This document shows positions 8,787-17,277 of a stretch of DNA of 64,000 nt, piece by piece; position 1 is the stretch's first letter; each line of letters starts with the position of its first letter. The notes below the pieces were generated by a model that was given only the letters and a program-made list of their open reading frames with translations, made no database searches and was not told the DNA's origin. The position numbers and the translations under genes were made by a program. Source of the DNA: AR5 sp041497115 (GTDB lineage: Bacteria > Methylomirabilota > Methylomirabilia > Rokubacteriales > CSP1-6). The DNA lies in assembly GCA_041497115.1 (NCBI GenBank), contig JBGQFW010000010.1, positions 5,672-69,671 of the forward strand. The letters are read 5' to 3'.

Positions 8787-10262
8787 TCAGAAGCGCTGGG
8801 CGAGGCCCCGCTCTTCGATCGCGTGCGGCCGATAGGCGACCGGCCCGGCCTCGACACACGACTTCTTCGTCGGGAACATCTTGCCGGGATTGCAGAGGCC
8901 GGTCGGGTTGAACGCGCGCTTGAGCTTCTCCATGAAAGCAAGATCGGCGGCGGAGAAGATGAAGGGCATGAAATCGGATTTCTCCAGCCCGATGCCGTGC
9001 TCGCCGGAGATCGAGCCGCCGACCTCGGCACAGACCTTCATGATCTCGGCGCCGGCCGCCACGACCCGCGCCTCCTCGCCCGGCTTGCGCGGGTCGTAGA
9101 GGATGTTGGGATGCAGGTTGCCGTCGCCGGCGTGGAACACGTTGCCCACGCGCAGCCCGGCGGCGGCCACGATCGCGTTCACGCGGCCGAGCACGTAGGG
9201 CAGCTTCGTCCTCGGAATGACGCCGTCCATCACCATGTAGGCGGGCGAGACGCGCCCGTAGGCGCCGAACGCCGACTTGCGCCCCTTCCACAGCAGCTGC
9301 CGCTCGGCCTCGTCGGCCGCCGTGCGCACCTCGCGCGCCCCCGACTCGCGGCAGGCGGCGACGATGCGCTCCGCCTGGGCCTCCATGCCGACCCGCAGCC
9401 CGTCCAGCTCGATCAGCAGCGCGGCGGCGGCGTCGCGCGGATAGCCGCAGCCGAACGCGTCCTCCACCGCCTGGATCGTCAGCTGGTCGATCATCTCCAC
9501 CGCGGCCGGCACCAGACCGCGTGCGATGATCGCCGAGACGGCGGCCGACGCCTGCTCGATCTGATCGAACACGGCGAGCACGGTCTTGACGGCCTGGGGC
9601 TTGCGGAGGATCCGCACCGCGATCTTGGTGGCGATGCCGAAGGTCCCCTCGGAGCCGACGAACACGCCGGGCAGGTCGTAGCCGGGCGCGTCGCGCGTCC
9701 GGCCCCCCAGCCAGACGATCTCGCCGTCGGGCAGCACCACCTCGAGGCCGAGGACGTGGTTGACGGTCACGCCGTACTTGAGCGTGTGCGGTCCGCCCGA
9801 GTTGTTGGCGATGTTCCCGCCGATCGTGCACGCCTGCTGGCTGGAGGGATCGGGCGCGTAGTAGTAGCCGCGCGGGCCGACCGCCCACGACAGGTGCAGG
9901 TTGACGAGGCCCGGCTCGACGACCGCGACCTGGTTGTCGTAGTCCACCTCGAGCACGCGGTTCATCCGCATCAGCGAGAGGACGAGCCCGCCCTCGGCGG
10001 GCAGGCAGCCACCCGACAGCCCGGTGCCGGCGCCCCGCGCGACGAAGGGTAGCCCCTCGCGGTTGGCGACGCGCACGACGGCGGCCACGTGCTCGGCGCT
10101 GATCGGGAACACGACGAAGTCGGCGAGGGCGCGGAAGAGCGTGAGCCCGTCGGACTCGTAGACCAGCAGCTCGTCGGGCTCGGACAGCACGCCGCCCCGT
10201 CCGACGATGGCCTCCAGCTCCCGGCGGAGCGTGGACTTGCGATCAGCGGTCAGGGTGGCCAT
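8787..10262 (-). CDS. glcD: Glycolate oxidase FAD-linked subunit GlcD
   Basis: Catalytic subunit oxidising glycolate or D-lactate to the keto acid with FAD. The FAD-binding segment FVARGAGTGLSGGCLP lies near residue 70, then TIGGNIANNSGGPHTLKYG and GYDLPGVFVGSEGTFGI, and the C-terminal FNPTGLCNPGKMFP motif. At 491 residues it fits the family. It heads the four-gene minus-strand run glcD-glcE-glcF-moaB. The ATG at 10262 is ten bases after a TATACT box (10273-10278, minus), so the leader would be very short. Glycolate, released in photorespiration or xenobiotic breakdown, or D-lactate are likely substrates. Confidence 0.93.
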   Translation of the reverse strand: MATLTADRKSTLRRELEAIVGRGGVLSEPDELLVYESDGLTLFRALADFVVFPISAEHVAAVVRVANREGLPFVARGAGTGLSGGCLPAEGGLVLSLMRMNRVLEVDYDNQVAVVEPGLVNLHLSWAVGPRGYYYAPDPSSQQACTIGGNIANNSGGPHTLKYGVTVNHVLGLEVVLPDGEIVWLGGRTRDAPGYDLPGVFVGSEGTFGIATKIAVRILRKPQAVKTVLAVFDQIEQASAAVSAIIARGLVPAAVEMIDQLTIQAVEDAFGCGYPRDAAAALLIELDGLRVGMEAQAERIVAACRESGAREVRTAADEAERQLLWKGRKSAFGAYGRVSPAYMVMDGVIPRTKLPYVLGRVNAIVAAAGLRVGNVFHAGDGNLHPNILYDPRKPGEEARVVAAGAEIMKVCAEVGGSISGEHGIGLEKSDFMPFIFSAADLAFMEKLKRAFNPTGLCNPGKMFPTKKSCVEAGPVAYRPHAIEERGLAQRF

Positions 10263-10297
10263 GAATGCCCGGAGTATACCCCGTTCGCTGCTCCGTC

Positions 10298-12580
10298 CTA
10301 GAGACCGCCCAGCAGGACCGTGGCCGCGCCGACGATCGCCTCGGCGTCGATGCCGTAGTGGCGGTAGAGGTCCGCACGGGTCCCCGACTGGCCGAAGGCG
10401 TCCACGCCGAGCGCCTGCTGCGGGACGCCGAGCGCGCCGCCGAGGAACGCGAGCGCGTGCGAGTGGCCGTCGAGGACCGACACGATGGGAACGTCCTCCT
10501 CGTCGGCCGTGACGAGGCTCTCCAGATAGGGCCGGGGCTCGCGCAGGCCGCGGTAGAGCCGGTCGGGACTGGTGACGACGAAGACGCTCGGGAACGCGCC
10601 CCGCTCGCCCAGGCGCCCGGCGGCCGCCATCGCCTCCGGCACCGTCACGCCGGTGGCGAAGACGTGGACGGCCCGCTCGGGCGTCCAGCCCGGCGCGCGC
10701 CGCCCGTCGAGCAGGCGATAGCCGCCGGCCAGCACGGCCGCCCGCTGCGCTGCGCTCGGCGCCGGCGCCAGCCGCTGGTCCACCGGCGCCGTGCTCAGCC
10801 GCAGGTAGAGACTCTCGCGCCGCGCGGCCACCGCACGCAGGCCGGCCAGCAGGATCCACTCCACCTCGCGCGCGAACGCCGGCTCGTAGTACGCGAGGTC
10901 GGGCAGCGTGAGGCCGATGCCCGGCGTGATGACGGACTGGTGGGCGCCCCCCTCGGGCGCCAGGCTCACCCCCGACGGGGTGGCGACGACGACGAAGCGC
11001 GCGCCGGCGTAGAGCGCGTGGTAGAGCGCGTCGAGGCCGCGCGTGACGAAGGGGTCGTAGAGCGTGCCGATGGGCAGCAGCGTGCGGCCGGACAGCTCGG
11101 CCGTCAGCCCGAGCGCGGCGAGCAACAGGAAGAGATCGTGCTCGGCGATGCCGAGCTCGATGTGCTGGCCGCCGGGACCCTCGCGCCACTTGAGGGGCTG
11201 CGGCACGTCGGCGAACGGGTCCGGCCGCGCCTCGGGAAAATAGATCCCCTTGCGGTTCATCCAGCCGGCCAGATGCGTCGTCACCGCGACGTCGGCCGAG
11301 ACCGTGACGATCGCATCGCCGACCGGCAGCCGGCCGAGCGCGGTGAGGGCGCGCCCGAACCCCTCCTGGGTGGACGCCAGCTCGGGGTACGCCTCGTCGA
11401 GCGCCTCGGGGACGTCGGGCGCAGGTGGCGCCGGCGGCGGCGTGAACAACGGCGGCAGCGCGGCGATGTGCCGCCCCTCGGGCGAGTCCGGTGCGAACGC
11501 CGCCCACTCCTCGCCCGGCGCGACGCCGAGCGCCGCCCGCAGCTCGTCCAGCTGCGCCGCGCTCGTCACCATCGTGTGGTTGAGCGGATCGCCCGCGAAC
11601 GGCAGCCCCCAGCCCTTGACGGTGTGGGCGAGAATCACCGACGGCCGCTCGCGCTCGCGCCCGGCCGCCGCGTACGCGTCGAGGATCAGCGCGAGGTCGT
11701 GGCCGCCGAGGTCGGCGACGAGGTCGGGCAGCGCGGCGTCGGCAACATCGGCGAGCAGCCGGTCGAGCCCCGCGTCGAGGCCGCCGCCGGGCGCCGTCAC
11801 CAGCGCCTTGCGCACCCCGCCCGCCGGCAGGCGAAGCACCCGTTGATACTCGGTCGCGGTCATCGCCTCGAGCCGGGCGCGCAGCCGCTCGCCGCCGGGC
11901 CGCGCGAAGCGCGCCTGCAGCCGGCGGCCCCAGCGCAGCTCGTCCACCCGCCAGCCGCCCGCCCGGAACATGTCGGCGAGCTGGCGGGGCCGCCCGTCGG
12001 GGACGATGCGATCGAGGCTCTGCCGATTGACGTCCACGATCCACAGCACGCCGCCGAGGCGCCGGACGACCTCCTCGCCGAGCATCTCCCCGACGTTGCC
12101 CTCGTCCAGCTCGGCGTCGCCGACCATGATCACGAACCGCTCGGGCGTCCCCACGCCGCCGTGGTCCACCAGATAGCGGCCGGCCAGCGCGCCGAAGGTC
12201 GCGGCGACGGCGCCGAGCCCCATCGAGCCGGTCGAGAGATCGACGACCTCGGGATTCTTGCGGCGGCTCGGATACGCCTGCAGCCCGCCGAAGACCCGCA
12301 GGCGCTCGAGATCCTTCGCGCGGAGGCGGCCGCGCAGGTACTGGATCGCGTAGAACGCGGGGGACGCGTGGGCCTTCACGGCGACCACGTCCGTCGGGCG
12401 CAGCGCCTCGAAGTAGAGCGCGGTGAGCAGGCTGACGACCGACGCCGACGACGCCTGATGGCCGCCGACCTTCAGGCCGTCGGTGGCCGGGCGCGCGTTG
12501 GCGGCGTGCACCATCCACGCCGACAGCCAGAGCACGCGACGCTGGATCCGGTCGAGGATGTCGAGCGGCGTCGCGGCCAT
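10298..12580 (-). CDS. Transketolase-like / homodimeric pyruvate dehydrogenase E1-like ThDP enzyme
   Basis: Thiamine-diphosphate enzyme of 760 residues. The N-terminal half has the ThDP/Mg motif starting GDAELDEGNVGE (154-165) and ending near VDVNRQSLD (183-190). HQASSASVVSLLTALYF (41-57) and STGSMGLGAVAA (117-128) are typical of the transketolase/AceE group. The second half carries a pyrimidine-binding domain with ELGIAEHDLFLLLAALGL and a C-terminal transketolase-like domain. The size and the single-chain fusion resemble AceE-type E1 more than the 650-residue transketolases. No E2 or E3 gene lies nearby, so the reaction stays open. TATACT lies six bases before the ATG (12587-12592), predicting a leaderless mRNA. 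Confidence 0.75.
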   Translation of the reverse strand: MAATPLDILDRIQRRVLWLSAWMVHAANARPATDGLKVGGHQASSASVVSLLTALYFEALRPTDVVAVKAHASPAFYAIQYLRGRLRAKDLERLRVFGGLQAYPSRRKNPEVVDLSTGSMGLGAVAATFGALAGRYLVDHGGVGTPERFVIMVGDAELDEGNVGEMLGEEVVRRLGGVLWIVDVNRQSLDRIVPDGRPRQLADMFRAGGWRVDELRWGRRLQARFARPGGERLRARLEAMTATEYQRVLRLPAGGVRKALVTAPGGGLDAGLDRLLADVADAALPDLVADLGGHDLALILDAYAAAGRERERPSVILAHTVKGWGLPFAGDPLNHTMVTSAAQLDELRAALGVAPGEEWAAFAPDSPEGRHIAALPPLFTPPPAPPAPDVPEALDEAYPELASTQEGFGRALTALGRLPVGDAIVTVSADVAVTTHLAGWMNRKGIYFPEARPDPFADVPQPLKWREGPGGQHIELGIAEHDLFLLLAALGLTAELSGRTLLPIGTLYDPFVTRGLDALYHALYAGARFVVVATPSGVSLAPEGGAHQSVITPGIGLTLPDLAYYEPAFAREVEWILLAGLRAVAARRESLYLRLSTAPVDQRLAPAPSAAQRAAVLAGGYRLLDGRRAPGWTPERAVHVFATGVTVPEAMAAAGRLGERGAFPSVFVVTSPDRLYRGLREPRPYLESLVTADEEDVPIVSVLDGHSHALAFLGGALGVPQQALGVDAFGQSGTRADLYRHYGIDAEAIVGAATVLLGGL

Positions 12581-12586
12581 GCCCGA

Positions 12587-12592
12587 AGTATA
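12587..12592 (-). promoter_or_regulatory. -10 box TATACT, leaderless start of the transketolase-like gene
   Basis: TATACT on the minus strand is six bases from the ATG at 12580, one of the best -10 matches in the window. Transcription should begin at or next to the start codon. Confidence 0.5.
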
Positions 12593-12620
12593 CGTCCCGG
12601 GCGGCGCGGCGAGGCCGCGC

Positions 12621-13697
12621 TCAGGCGACTTCGATGGCGTTGCGACCCAGCCGCTTGGCGACGTAGAGCGCGCGGTCGGCGGCGGGGATCAGGTCCTCGC
12701 TGCGCAGCACGTCCTCCGGCAGGGCGGCGATGCCGACGCTGACGGTGAGCGGGCCGTGACCGAAGGGGTGGCGCTCGATGACGTCGCGGATGCGCTGGGC
12801 GTACTTCACGGCGCCGTTCTTGGGCGTGTTCACCAGGAGCACGGCGAACTCGTCGCCGCCGTAGCGGGTGACGATCGAGAAGCTGCGCGAATGGGCGACG
12901 ATGAGCTGCGCCGTCTCCCTGAGCGCCTCGTCGCCCGCGCGATGGCCAAGCTGGTCGTTGATGTTCTTGAATCGGTCCACGTCGAGCAGCACGAGCGACA
13001 GCGGCTCGCCGAAGCGGGCGTGGCGCTTGGCCTCTTCATCGATGCGCAGCGCGAAGTAGCGGCGATTGTAGACGCCGGTGAGCGGGTCCTTGAAGGAGAG
13101 CTCCTCCAGCCGCGCGTTGCGGATCGCCACCGCGGCCTGCGACGCGAGAGCCTGGATCAGGCTCTCGAGCTCGGGATCGAACGACACCAGCTCGCCCGCC
13201 GCGTTGCGCGCGTTGATGAGCTGGAGCACGCCGATCACGTCCCCGGTCGGGTCCTGGAGCGGGACCACGAGGACCGAGCCGGTCTGATACTCCAGGCGTT
13301 CGTCGAGCTCCCGGTTGAAGACGTACGGGCGCCCGGTGGGGACGCCGTAGGCGTCGGGGAGGCTGATCGACTGGCCGGTGAGCGCCACGTAGCCGGCCAG
13401 GCTCGGCTTCGTCAGCTTCAGCGGCTGGGTCGTGAGCCGTCGCCGCATCTCGCTCGCGCCCATGCGCCCGGCCAGCACGTCGTTCTGCGCCACCGCAAAG
13501 CGCAGGACGTCGCCCTCGCGGAGGAAGAGGGTGCCGCCCTCGGCGTTGGTGAACCGCCGGGCCTCGCAGACGATCCGCTCCAGCAGCGTGGACAGCTCGC
13601 GCTCGCTGGTGAGCGCGATCCCGACCTGGATGAGCTGCTTGAGCAGGAGGGTCACCTCGGGAGCGGACTTCGTGGGCTCGCTCGCATGCTCGCTCAT
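12621..13697 (-). CDS. GAF-GGDEF diguanylate cyclase
   Basis: Soluble enzyme expected to make cyclic di-GMP from two GTP. A GAF sensor domain covers about residues 30-195 (EARRFTNAEGGTLFLREGD, VLVVPLQDPTGDVIGVLQL), followed by a GGDEF domain with DPLTGVYNRRYF, LDVDRFKNINDQLGH and the intact active loop YGGDEFAVLL near residue 280. The inhibitory RxxD motif five residues before GGDEF is absent (SFSIVTRYGGDEF), so product feedback of the usual kind is not expected. The ATG at 13697 diverges from the NtrC-family gene across 171 bp, which fits a role in the same signalling island. Confidence 0.9.
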   Translation of the reverse strand: MSEHASEPTKSAPEVTLLLKQLIQVGIALTSERELSTLLERIVCEARRFTNAEGGTLFLREGDVLRFAVAQNDVLAGRMGASEMRRRLTTQPLKLTKPSLAGYVALTGQSISLPDAYGVPTGRPYVFNRELDERLEYQTGSVLVVPLQDPTGDVIGVLQLINARNAAGELVSFDPELESLIQALASQAAVAIRNARLEELSFKDPLTGVYNRRYFALRIDEEAKRHARFGEPLSLVLLDVDRFKNINDQLGHRAGDEALRETAQLIVAHSRSFSIVTRYGGDEFAVLLVNTPKNGAVKYAQRIRDVIERHPFGHGPLTVSVGIAALPEDVLRSEDLIPAADRALYVAKRLGRNAIEVA

Positions 13698-13830
13698 CGG
13701 CTTGCGGCAACTGCGAGCCGCATGCCACCGGGTCGGTCGACCTCCAAATTGCCGCTGTCACAGGGTTTTTGTGGTCGGATCGGGACCGAAGTCGGGTGAC
13801 CGGCGGAAAGTTCGTTACCACTTGGTGATT

Positions 13831-13858
13831 TTCTTAACGCCCCTGGTTCGGCTACAAT
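13831..13858 (+). promoter_or_regulatory. Candidate sigma70-type promoter of the NtrC-family regulator
   Basis: TTCTTA (13831-13836), 16 bases and TACAAT (13853-13858) form a weak -35 and good -10 ten bases before the ATG at 13869. The leader would be about four bases. The rest of the 171-bp divergent region shows no repeat or operator that I can recognise. Confidence 0.4.
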
Positions 13859-13868
13859 CGAATCGCCC

Positions 13869-15221
13869 ATGAACTCAGTTCTGGTCATCGACGACGAACG
13901 CAACATCCGCTCCCTCGTCGCGCGGGTGCTCGCCCAGGACAACATCGAGATCCACACCGCCGGCACCGGCAAGGAGGGGCTCGAGCTGGCCGACCAGGTC
14001 GATCCCGACCTCGCGCTGGTAGATCTTCGATTGCCCGATATCGACGGCATCCAGGTGCTGCGCGAGCTGCGGACACGCCACCCGCAGACGGCCGTCATCA
14101 TGATCACGGCGTTCGGCCACATCGAGAGCGTGGTGGTGGCCATGAAGAACGGCGCCACCGACTATCTCGAGAAGCCCTTCCAGCACCTCGAGAAGCTGCG
14201 CATCACGGTGAGCCGGGCGCTCGAAGAGGTCAAGGCCCGGCGCGAGATCAACCGGCTGCAGGGGCTGCAGCAGGGGCGGTACCGGACCGCCCAGATCATC
14301 GGTGAGTCCACCACCACCCGGCGGCTGCGGGAGGTGATCACGCAGCTGGCGCAGAGCGAGGCGCACACGATCCTCGTGCAGGGCGAGAGCGGCACCGGCA
14401 AGGAGCTCGTCGCGCGGGGGCTGCACTTCGAGAGCGCGCGCCGCACCTCGCCGTTCATGGAGGTCAACTGCGCGGCGATCACCGAGACGCTCTTCGAGAG
14501 CGAGATCTTCGGCCACGAGAAGGGCGCCTTCACCGACGCCAAGGCCACCAAGAAGGGGCTGATGGAGCTGGCCGACGACGGCACGCTCTTCCTCGACGAG
14601 GTGGGCGAGATTCCCCTCGCGAGCCAGGCCAAGCTGCTCCGGTGCCTGCAGGAGCGCACCTTCAAGCGGGTGGGCGGGATCCGCGATCTCAAGGTGGACG
14701 TGCGCGTCATCGCCGCCACCAACCGGTCGCTGGAGACGATGGTGAAGGAGGGGAAGTTCCGCGAGGACCTCTTCTATCGCCTGAACGTCATCCCGCTCAC
14801 GATTCCGCCGCTGCGCGAGCGGAAGGAGGACATCCTGCCGCTCGCCCGCCACTTCCTGGTCGAGGCGAACAGCACCTTCCACAAGACCGTCAAGCGCCTG
14901 GCCACCGAGACCGAGACGCTCCTGCTGGCCTACGCCTGGCCGGGCAACGTCCGCGAGCTCAAGAATCTCATCGAGCGGCTCGTGATCCTCAGCACCGGCG
15001 ACACGATCGAGGCCGATCAGCTGCCGATGCCGGTCTCCGGCGCGGGCGACGGCCCGCTGGCCGAGGAAGTCTCCCGCGAGCCGCGCACCCTGGAGGCGGT
15101 CGAGCGCTCTTACATCCTCAAGGTGCTCCGTCAGGTCAACGGCAACAAGAGCGAGGCAGCCAAGATTCTCGGCATCACCCGCCAGACCCTCCGCAAGAAG
15201 CTCCCCGAAGCCTCGGCCTGA
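13869..15221 (+). CDS. NtrC-family sigma54-dependent response regulator
   Basis: Phosphorylation-controlled activator of sigma54 RNA polymerase. A receiver domain with phospho-acceptor Asp52 (LALVDLRLPDIDG) is followed by an AAA+ domain with Walker A GESGTGKE (172-179), a sigma54-contact loop GAFTDA (219-224) in place of the common GAFTGA, and Walker B TLFLDEVGEI (239-248). A Fis-type helix-turn-helix covers about 410-447 (NGNKSEAAKILGITRQTLRKK). It has 450 residues, as usual. A large hairpin follows its stop. Two strong sigma54 promoters with a shared upstream motif lie 140 bp and 5.7 kb downstream, so it probably drives the two units of this island. No kinase is adjacent; two lie at the end of the island. 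Confidence 0.93.
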   Translation: MNSVLVIDDERNIRSLVARVLAQDNIEIHTAGTGKEGLELADQVDPDLALVDLRLPDIDGIQVLRELRTRHPQTAVIMITAFGHIESVVVAMKNGATDYLEKPFQHLEKLRITVSRALEEVKARREINRLQGLQQGRYRTAQIIGESTTTRRLREVITQLAQSEAHTILVQGESGTGKELVARGLHFESARRTSPFMEVNCAAITETLFESEIFGHEKGAFTDAKATKKGLMELADDGTLFLDEVGEIPLASQAKLLRCLQERTFKRVGGIRDLKVDVRVIAATNRSLETMVKEGKFREDLFYRLNVIPLTIPPLRERKEDILPLARHFLVEANSTFHKTVKRLATETETLLLAYAWPGNVRELKNLIERLVILSTGDTIEADQLPMPVSGAGDGPLAEEVSREPRTLEAVERSYILKVLRQVNGNKSEAAKILGITRQTLRKKLPEASA

Positions 15222-15231
15222 GCCCCTGATT

Positions 15232-15282
15232 GATTCCTGACCGCCCCCCCGGGCTGGGGGCCAGGGGGCCTGGATAGGAATC
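15232..15282 (+). terminator. Large inverted repeat after the sigma54 activator gene
   Basis: GATTCCT (15232-15238) pairs with AGGAATC (15276-15282), and the enclosed GCCCCC and GGGGGC runs can also pair, giving a long GC-rich hairpin 11 bases after the stop codon. No T-run follows, so it is not a classical intrinsic terminator. The 3' arm coincides with the motif AGGAATCAGCCG that recurs at the second sigma54 promoter, so this may instead, or also, be an activator-binding site. Confidence 0.5.
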
Positions 15283-15287
15283 AGCCG
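15276..15287 (+). promoter_or_regulatory. Candidate activator-binding site (UAS) upstream of sigma54 promoter 1
   Basis: AGGAATCAGCCG lies 88 bp upstream of the -24 GG at 15364. The near-identical AGGAATGAGCCG lies exactly 88 bp upstream of the -24 GG of the second promoter. Each has an opposed ATTCC half-site further upstream (GATTCCT at 15232-15238 here). Position and symmetry fit an enhancer for the NtrC-family protein. Confidence 0.55.
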
Positions 15288-15361
15288 GAAGGCCTGAAGC
15301 GCCACTGCGACAGGCATCAAAAACTCGATGTGAATAAGGGAGTTGTGGTCCACAGTCGGGT

Positions 15362-15379
15362 TTGGTACCCGCCTTGCGT
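15362..15379 (+). promoter_or_regulatory. Sigma54 promoter 1
   Basis: TTGGTACCCGCCTTGCGT contains the invariant -24 GG (15364-15365) and -12 GC (15376-15377) ten bases apart, and a TTGC -12 block. The predicted start is near 15389, about 36 bases before the ATG at 15425. An ATCAA-containing AT-rich patch (15316-15320) lies 48 bp upstream of the GG, where an IHF-like bend would be expected. Confidence 0.75.
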
Positions 15380-15424
15380 AACACCGGTCACGGTCGTCAG
15401 AGAGGCACGGGGGGGCAATTGACG

Positions 15425-17263
15425 ATGAGGCTGGCCATCCGGAAGGTGCAGATCGAGGACGCCGCGAAGCTGCAGATGCTGGTGGCGGAGAACATCGACG
15501 CCATCGAGCCCGGGCTCGTCGTCCTCGACTCGCGCCTGATCCTCGGCCATGCCACGATCGACGTGATCGGCGCGGACGCCGCCGGCGCGCTGGTGCTGAT
15601 CGCCGCCGGCATCACCGCCAACGAGGAGATGCTGCTCAAGGCGGTCGAGGCGTATTCGTGGTGCCGCGAGTATCCCGAGTCGCTCGAGCGGCTCTACCCG
15701 AGCTGCGTGATCTCCGATGAGCGGCCTCCGCGCCTCATGTTCGTCGTCGAGCGGATGCCCGACGCCTTCCAGCGCAAGATCCGGCAGCTCGGCTTCCCCG
15801 AGGTGGACTGCGTCGAGTTCCGGCTGCTCGACGTCGAAGGCGCGAGTGCCGTCTACTTCGAGCCCATTCTGAAGATCCGGCGCGCCATCGCGGCGCCCGA
15901 CCGGCCGGCGCCGCGGATCGAGACGCCGGCACCCGAGGCCGGCGCCGCCGCGACGGGCGACAAGGTGATCGCGATGAACGGCGCGCTCGCCGCCCGCGCC
16001 ACCAGCCTCAAGCTCCAGAAGCTCCTGAACCAGGCCGTGGCCGAGGGGCCGATCACGGGCCCGCGTGCCGCCGACCGGCCGGCGCCCCCGCGCGAGCCGG
16101 CGTCGGTGGTGAGCATGGTGAGCCGCCAGTCCATCGCCAGGGTGCCGCGGCCCGAGCGCCCGCGCCCGGCCGTCGAGCCGGTGGCGCTGCGCCAGCCGCA
16201 GCCGCTGATCGCCGCGCCGGCGGCGAGCGTCGTCGAGCCGGAGCCGGCCCCGCGGCCCGAGCCCGAGCCGATCGTCGCGCCCGAGCGGCCGACGCTGCAG
16301 CTGGAGGCGCCGGTGGCCGTCGCCGAGCCGGCGGCGGTCGCCGAGCTGGTGGCCGCGCTCGCGCCGGTGAGCGCCGACGCCGCGCCGCTGGCCGTCGTCG
16401 AGCCCGTGGTGGTCGCGGAGGCGGTGCCCGAGCCGGTCGCCATCGCGCCGGATGCCGCGATCGTGGCGCAGCTCGAGCGCGCCCTCGCCGAGCTCGAGAC
16501 CGAGCGCCGGCCCGAGACCATCGCCGTCGAGCCGGAGCCCGCGCTCGAGACGCTCACTGTCGTCGCGACCCCGGAGCCGGCGCTCGAGACCGAGCGCGTC
16601 AGCCTGCGGTGCCTGTCCGAGCTCTCGATCGACCCGAGGGAGCCGGCCGCGCTGTCGACGCCGAGCGCGCCGGTCGTCGTCGCGCCCGAGCCCGCCGTCG
16701 CCGTCGAGGCCGAGCCTCAGGAGAAGCGCATCTCCTTCAAGGATCTGGCCGCCGCGCTGCTCGGCGGACCCGCCGCCGCCGCGCCCGTCGCGCCGGTGGC
16801 GGCGGCGCCCATCGTCGCCACGGCGCCCGTCGAGATCGAGCCGGTCGTGGTCTCGATCGTGATCGAGCCGGTGACGACCGTGGCCGAGCCCGAGCCGGCG
16901 CTCGCGCTGGTCGAGCGCGAGCCCGCGACGCCCGCCGAGCCCGAGACGTCGCGGGCCGCCCTCGAGGAGATCGTCGCGCTCGCCGCCGTCGAGACGCCCG
17001 AGATCGAGACGGCCATCGACATCGACGAGCCAGCCGGCGAGGATACGCTGACCGTGGAGGCCCTGGTCCAGAGCGTGCCCGTCGCCACTCCGGCGCAGGC
17101 GCCGACGCCCCCCGCGGCCGTGATCGAGCAGCAGGTCACCGACACCGCCAAGCAGGTGCTGACGGCGATGCCCCAGGAATTCGAGGGGCTCAAGTTCCCC
17201 AACGACGGAGTGCTGACGCGCCAGTGGATGGAGTTTCTCAGCCAGATGTCGAACACGAAGTAG
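15425..17263 (+). CDS. Degenerate PD-(D/E)XK/NucS-like domain protein with long low-complexity tail
   Basis: Protein of 612 residues and unknown function. The N-terminal 150 residues look like a nuclease fold of the NucS/DUF91 type: EPGLVVLDSR, then IDVIGADAAGALVLIAAG, then LLKAVEAYSWCREYPE. In active members the strand after the Asp ends in ExK (IELK-like); here it reads IAAG, so catalytic residues seem lost. Residues from about 160 to 560 are rich in Pro, Ala, Val and Glu with repeated EPEPA- and PVVVAEP-like steps, probably an extended, disordered linker. The last 50 residues (TAKQVLTAMPQEFEGL) look ordered. It is the first gene after sigma54 promoter 1. The ATG at 15425 is downstream of the predicted transcription start; a TTG at 15362 would lie inside the promoter. 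The fold call is inference from pattern only. Confidence 0.6.
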   Translation: MRLAIRKVQIEDAAKLQMLVAENIDAIEPGLVVLDSRLILGHATIDVIGADAAGALVLIAAGITANEEMLLKAVEAYSWCREYPESLERLYPSCVISDERPPRLMFVVERMPDAFQRKIRQLGFPEVDCVEFRLLDVEGASAVYFEPILKIRRAIAAPDRPAPRIETPAPEAGAAATGDKVIAMNGALAARATSLKLQKLLNQAVAEGPITGPRAADRPAPPREPASVVSMVSRQSIARVPRPERPRPAVEPVALRQPQPLIAAPAASVVEPEPAPRPEPEPIVAPERPTLQLEAPVAVAEPAAVAELVAALAPVSADAAPLAVVEPVVVAEAVPEPVAIAPDAAIVAQLERALAELETERRPETIAVEPEPALETLTVVATPEPALETERVSLRCLSELSIDPREPAALSTPSAPVVVAPEPAVAVEAEPQEKRISFKDLAAALLGGPAAAAPVAPVAAAPIVATAPVEIEPVVVSIVIEPVTTVAEPEPALALVEREPATPAEPETSRAALEEIVALAAVETPEIETAIDIDEPAGEDTLTVEALVQSVPVATPAQAPTPPAAVIEQQVTDTAKQVLTAMPQEFEGLKFPNDGVLTRQWMEFLSQMSNTK

Positions 17264-17277
17264 TGGGAAAGGAATTC

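Noticed and set aside
8787..12518. Very long open frames antisense to or out of frame with glcD and the transketolase-like gene
   Set aside because: Translations are Arg/Ala/Gly/Pro-rich without family motifs. They are by-products of 70% G+C codon use, as are the many other long shadow frames in the window.
15362..15424. TTG start at 15362 for the nuclease-like protein
   Set aside because: It lies inside the sigma54 promoter, upstream of the predicted transcription start, and the added residues look random. The ATG at 15425 is used.
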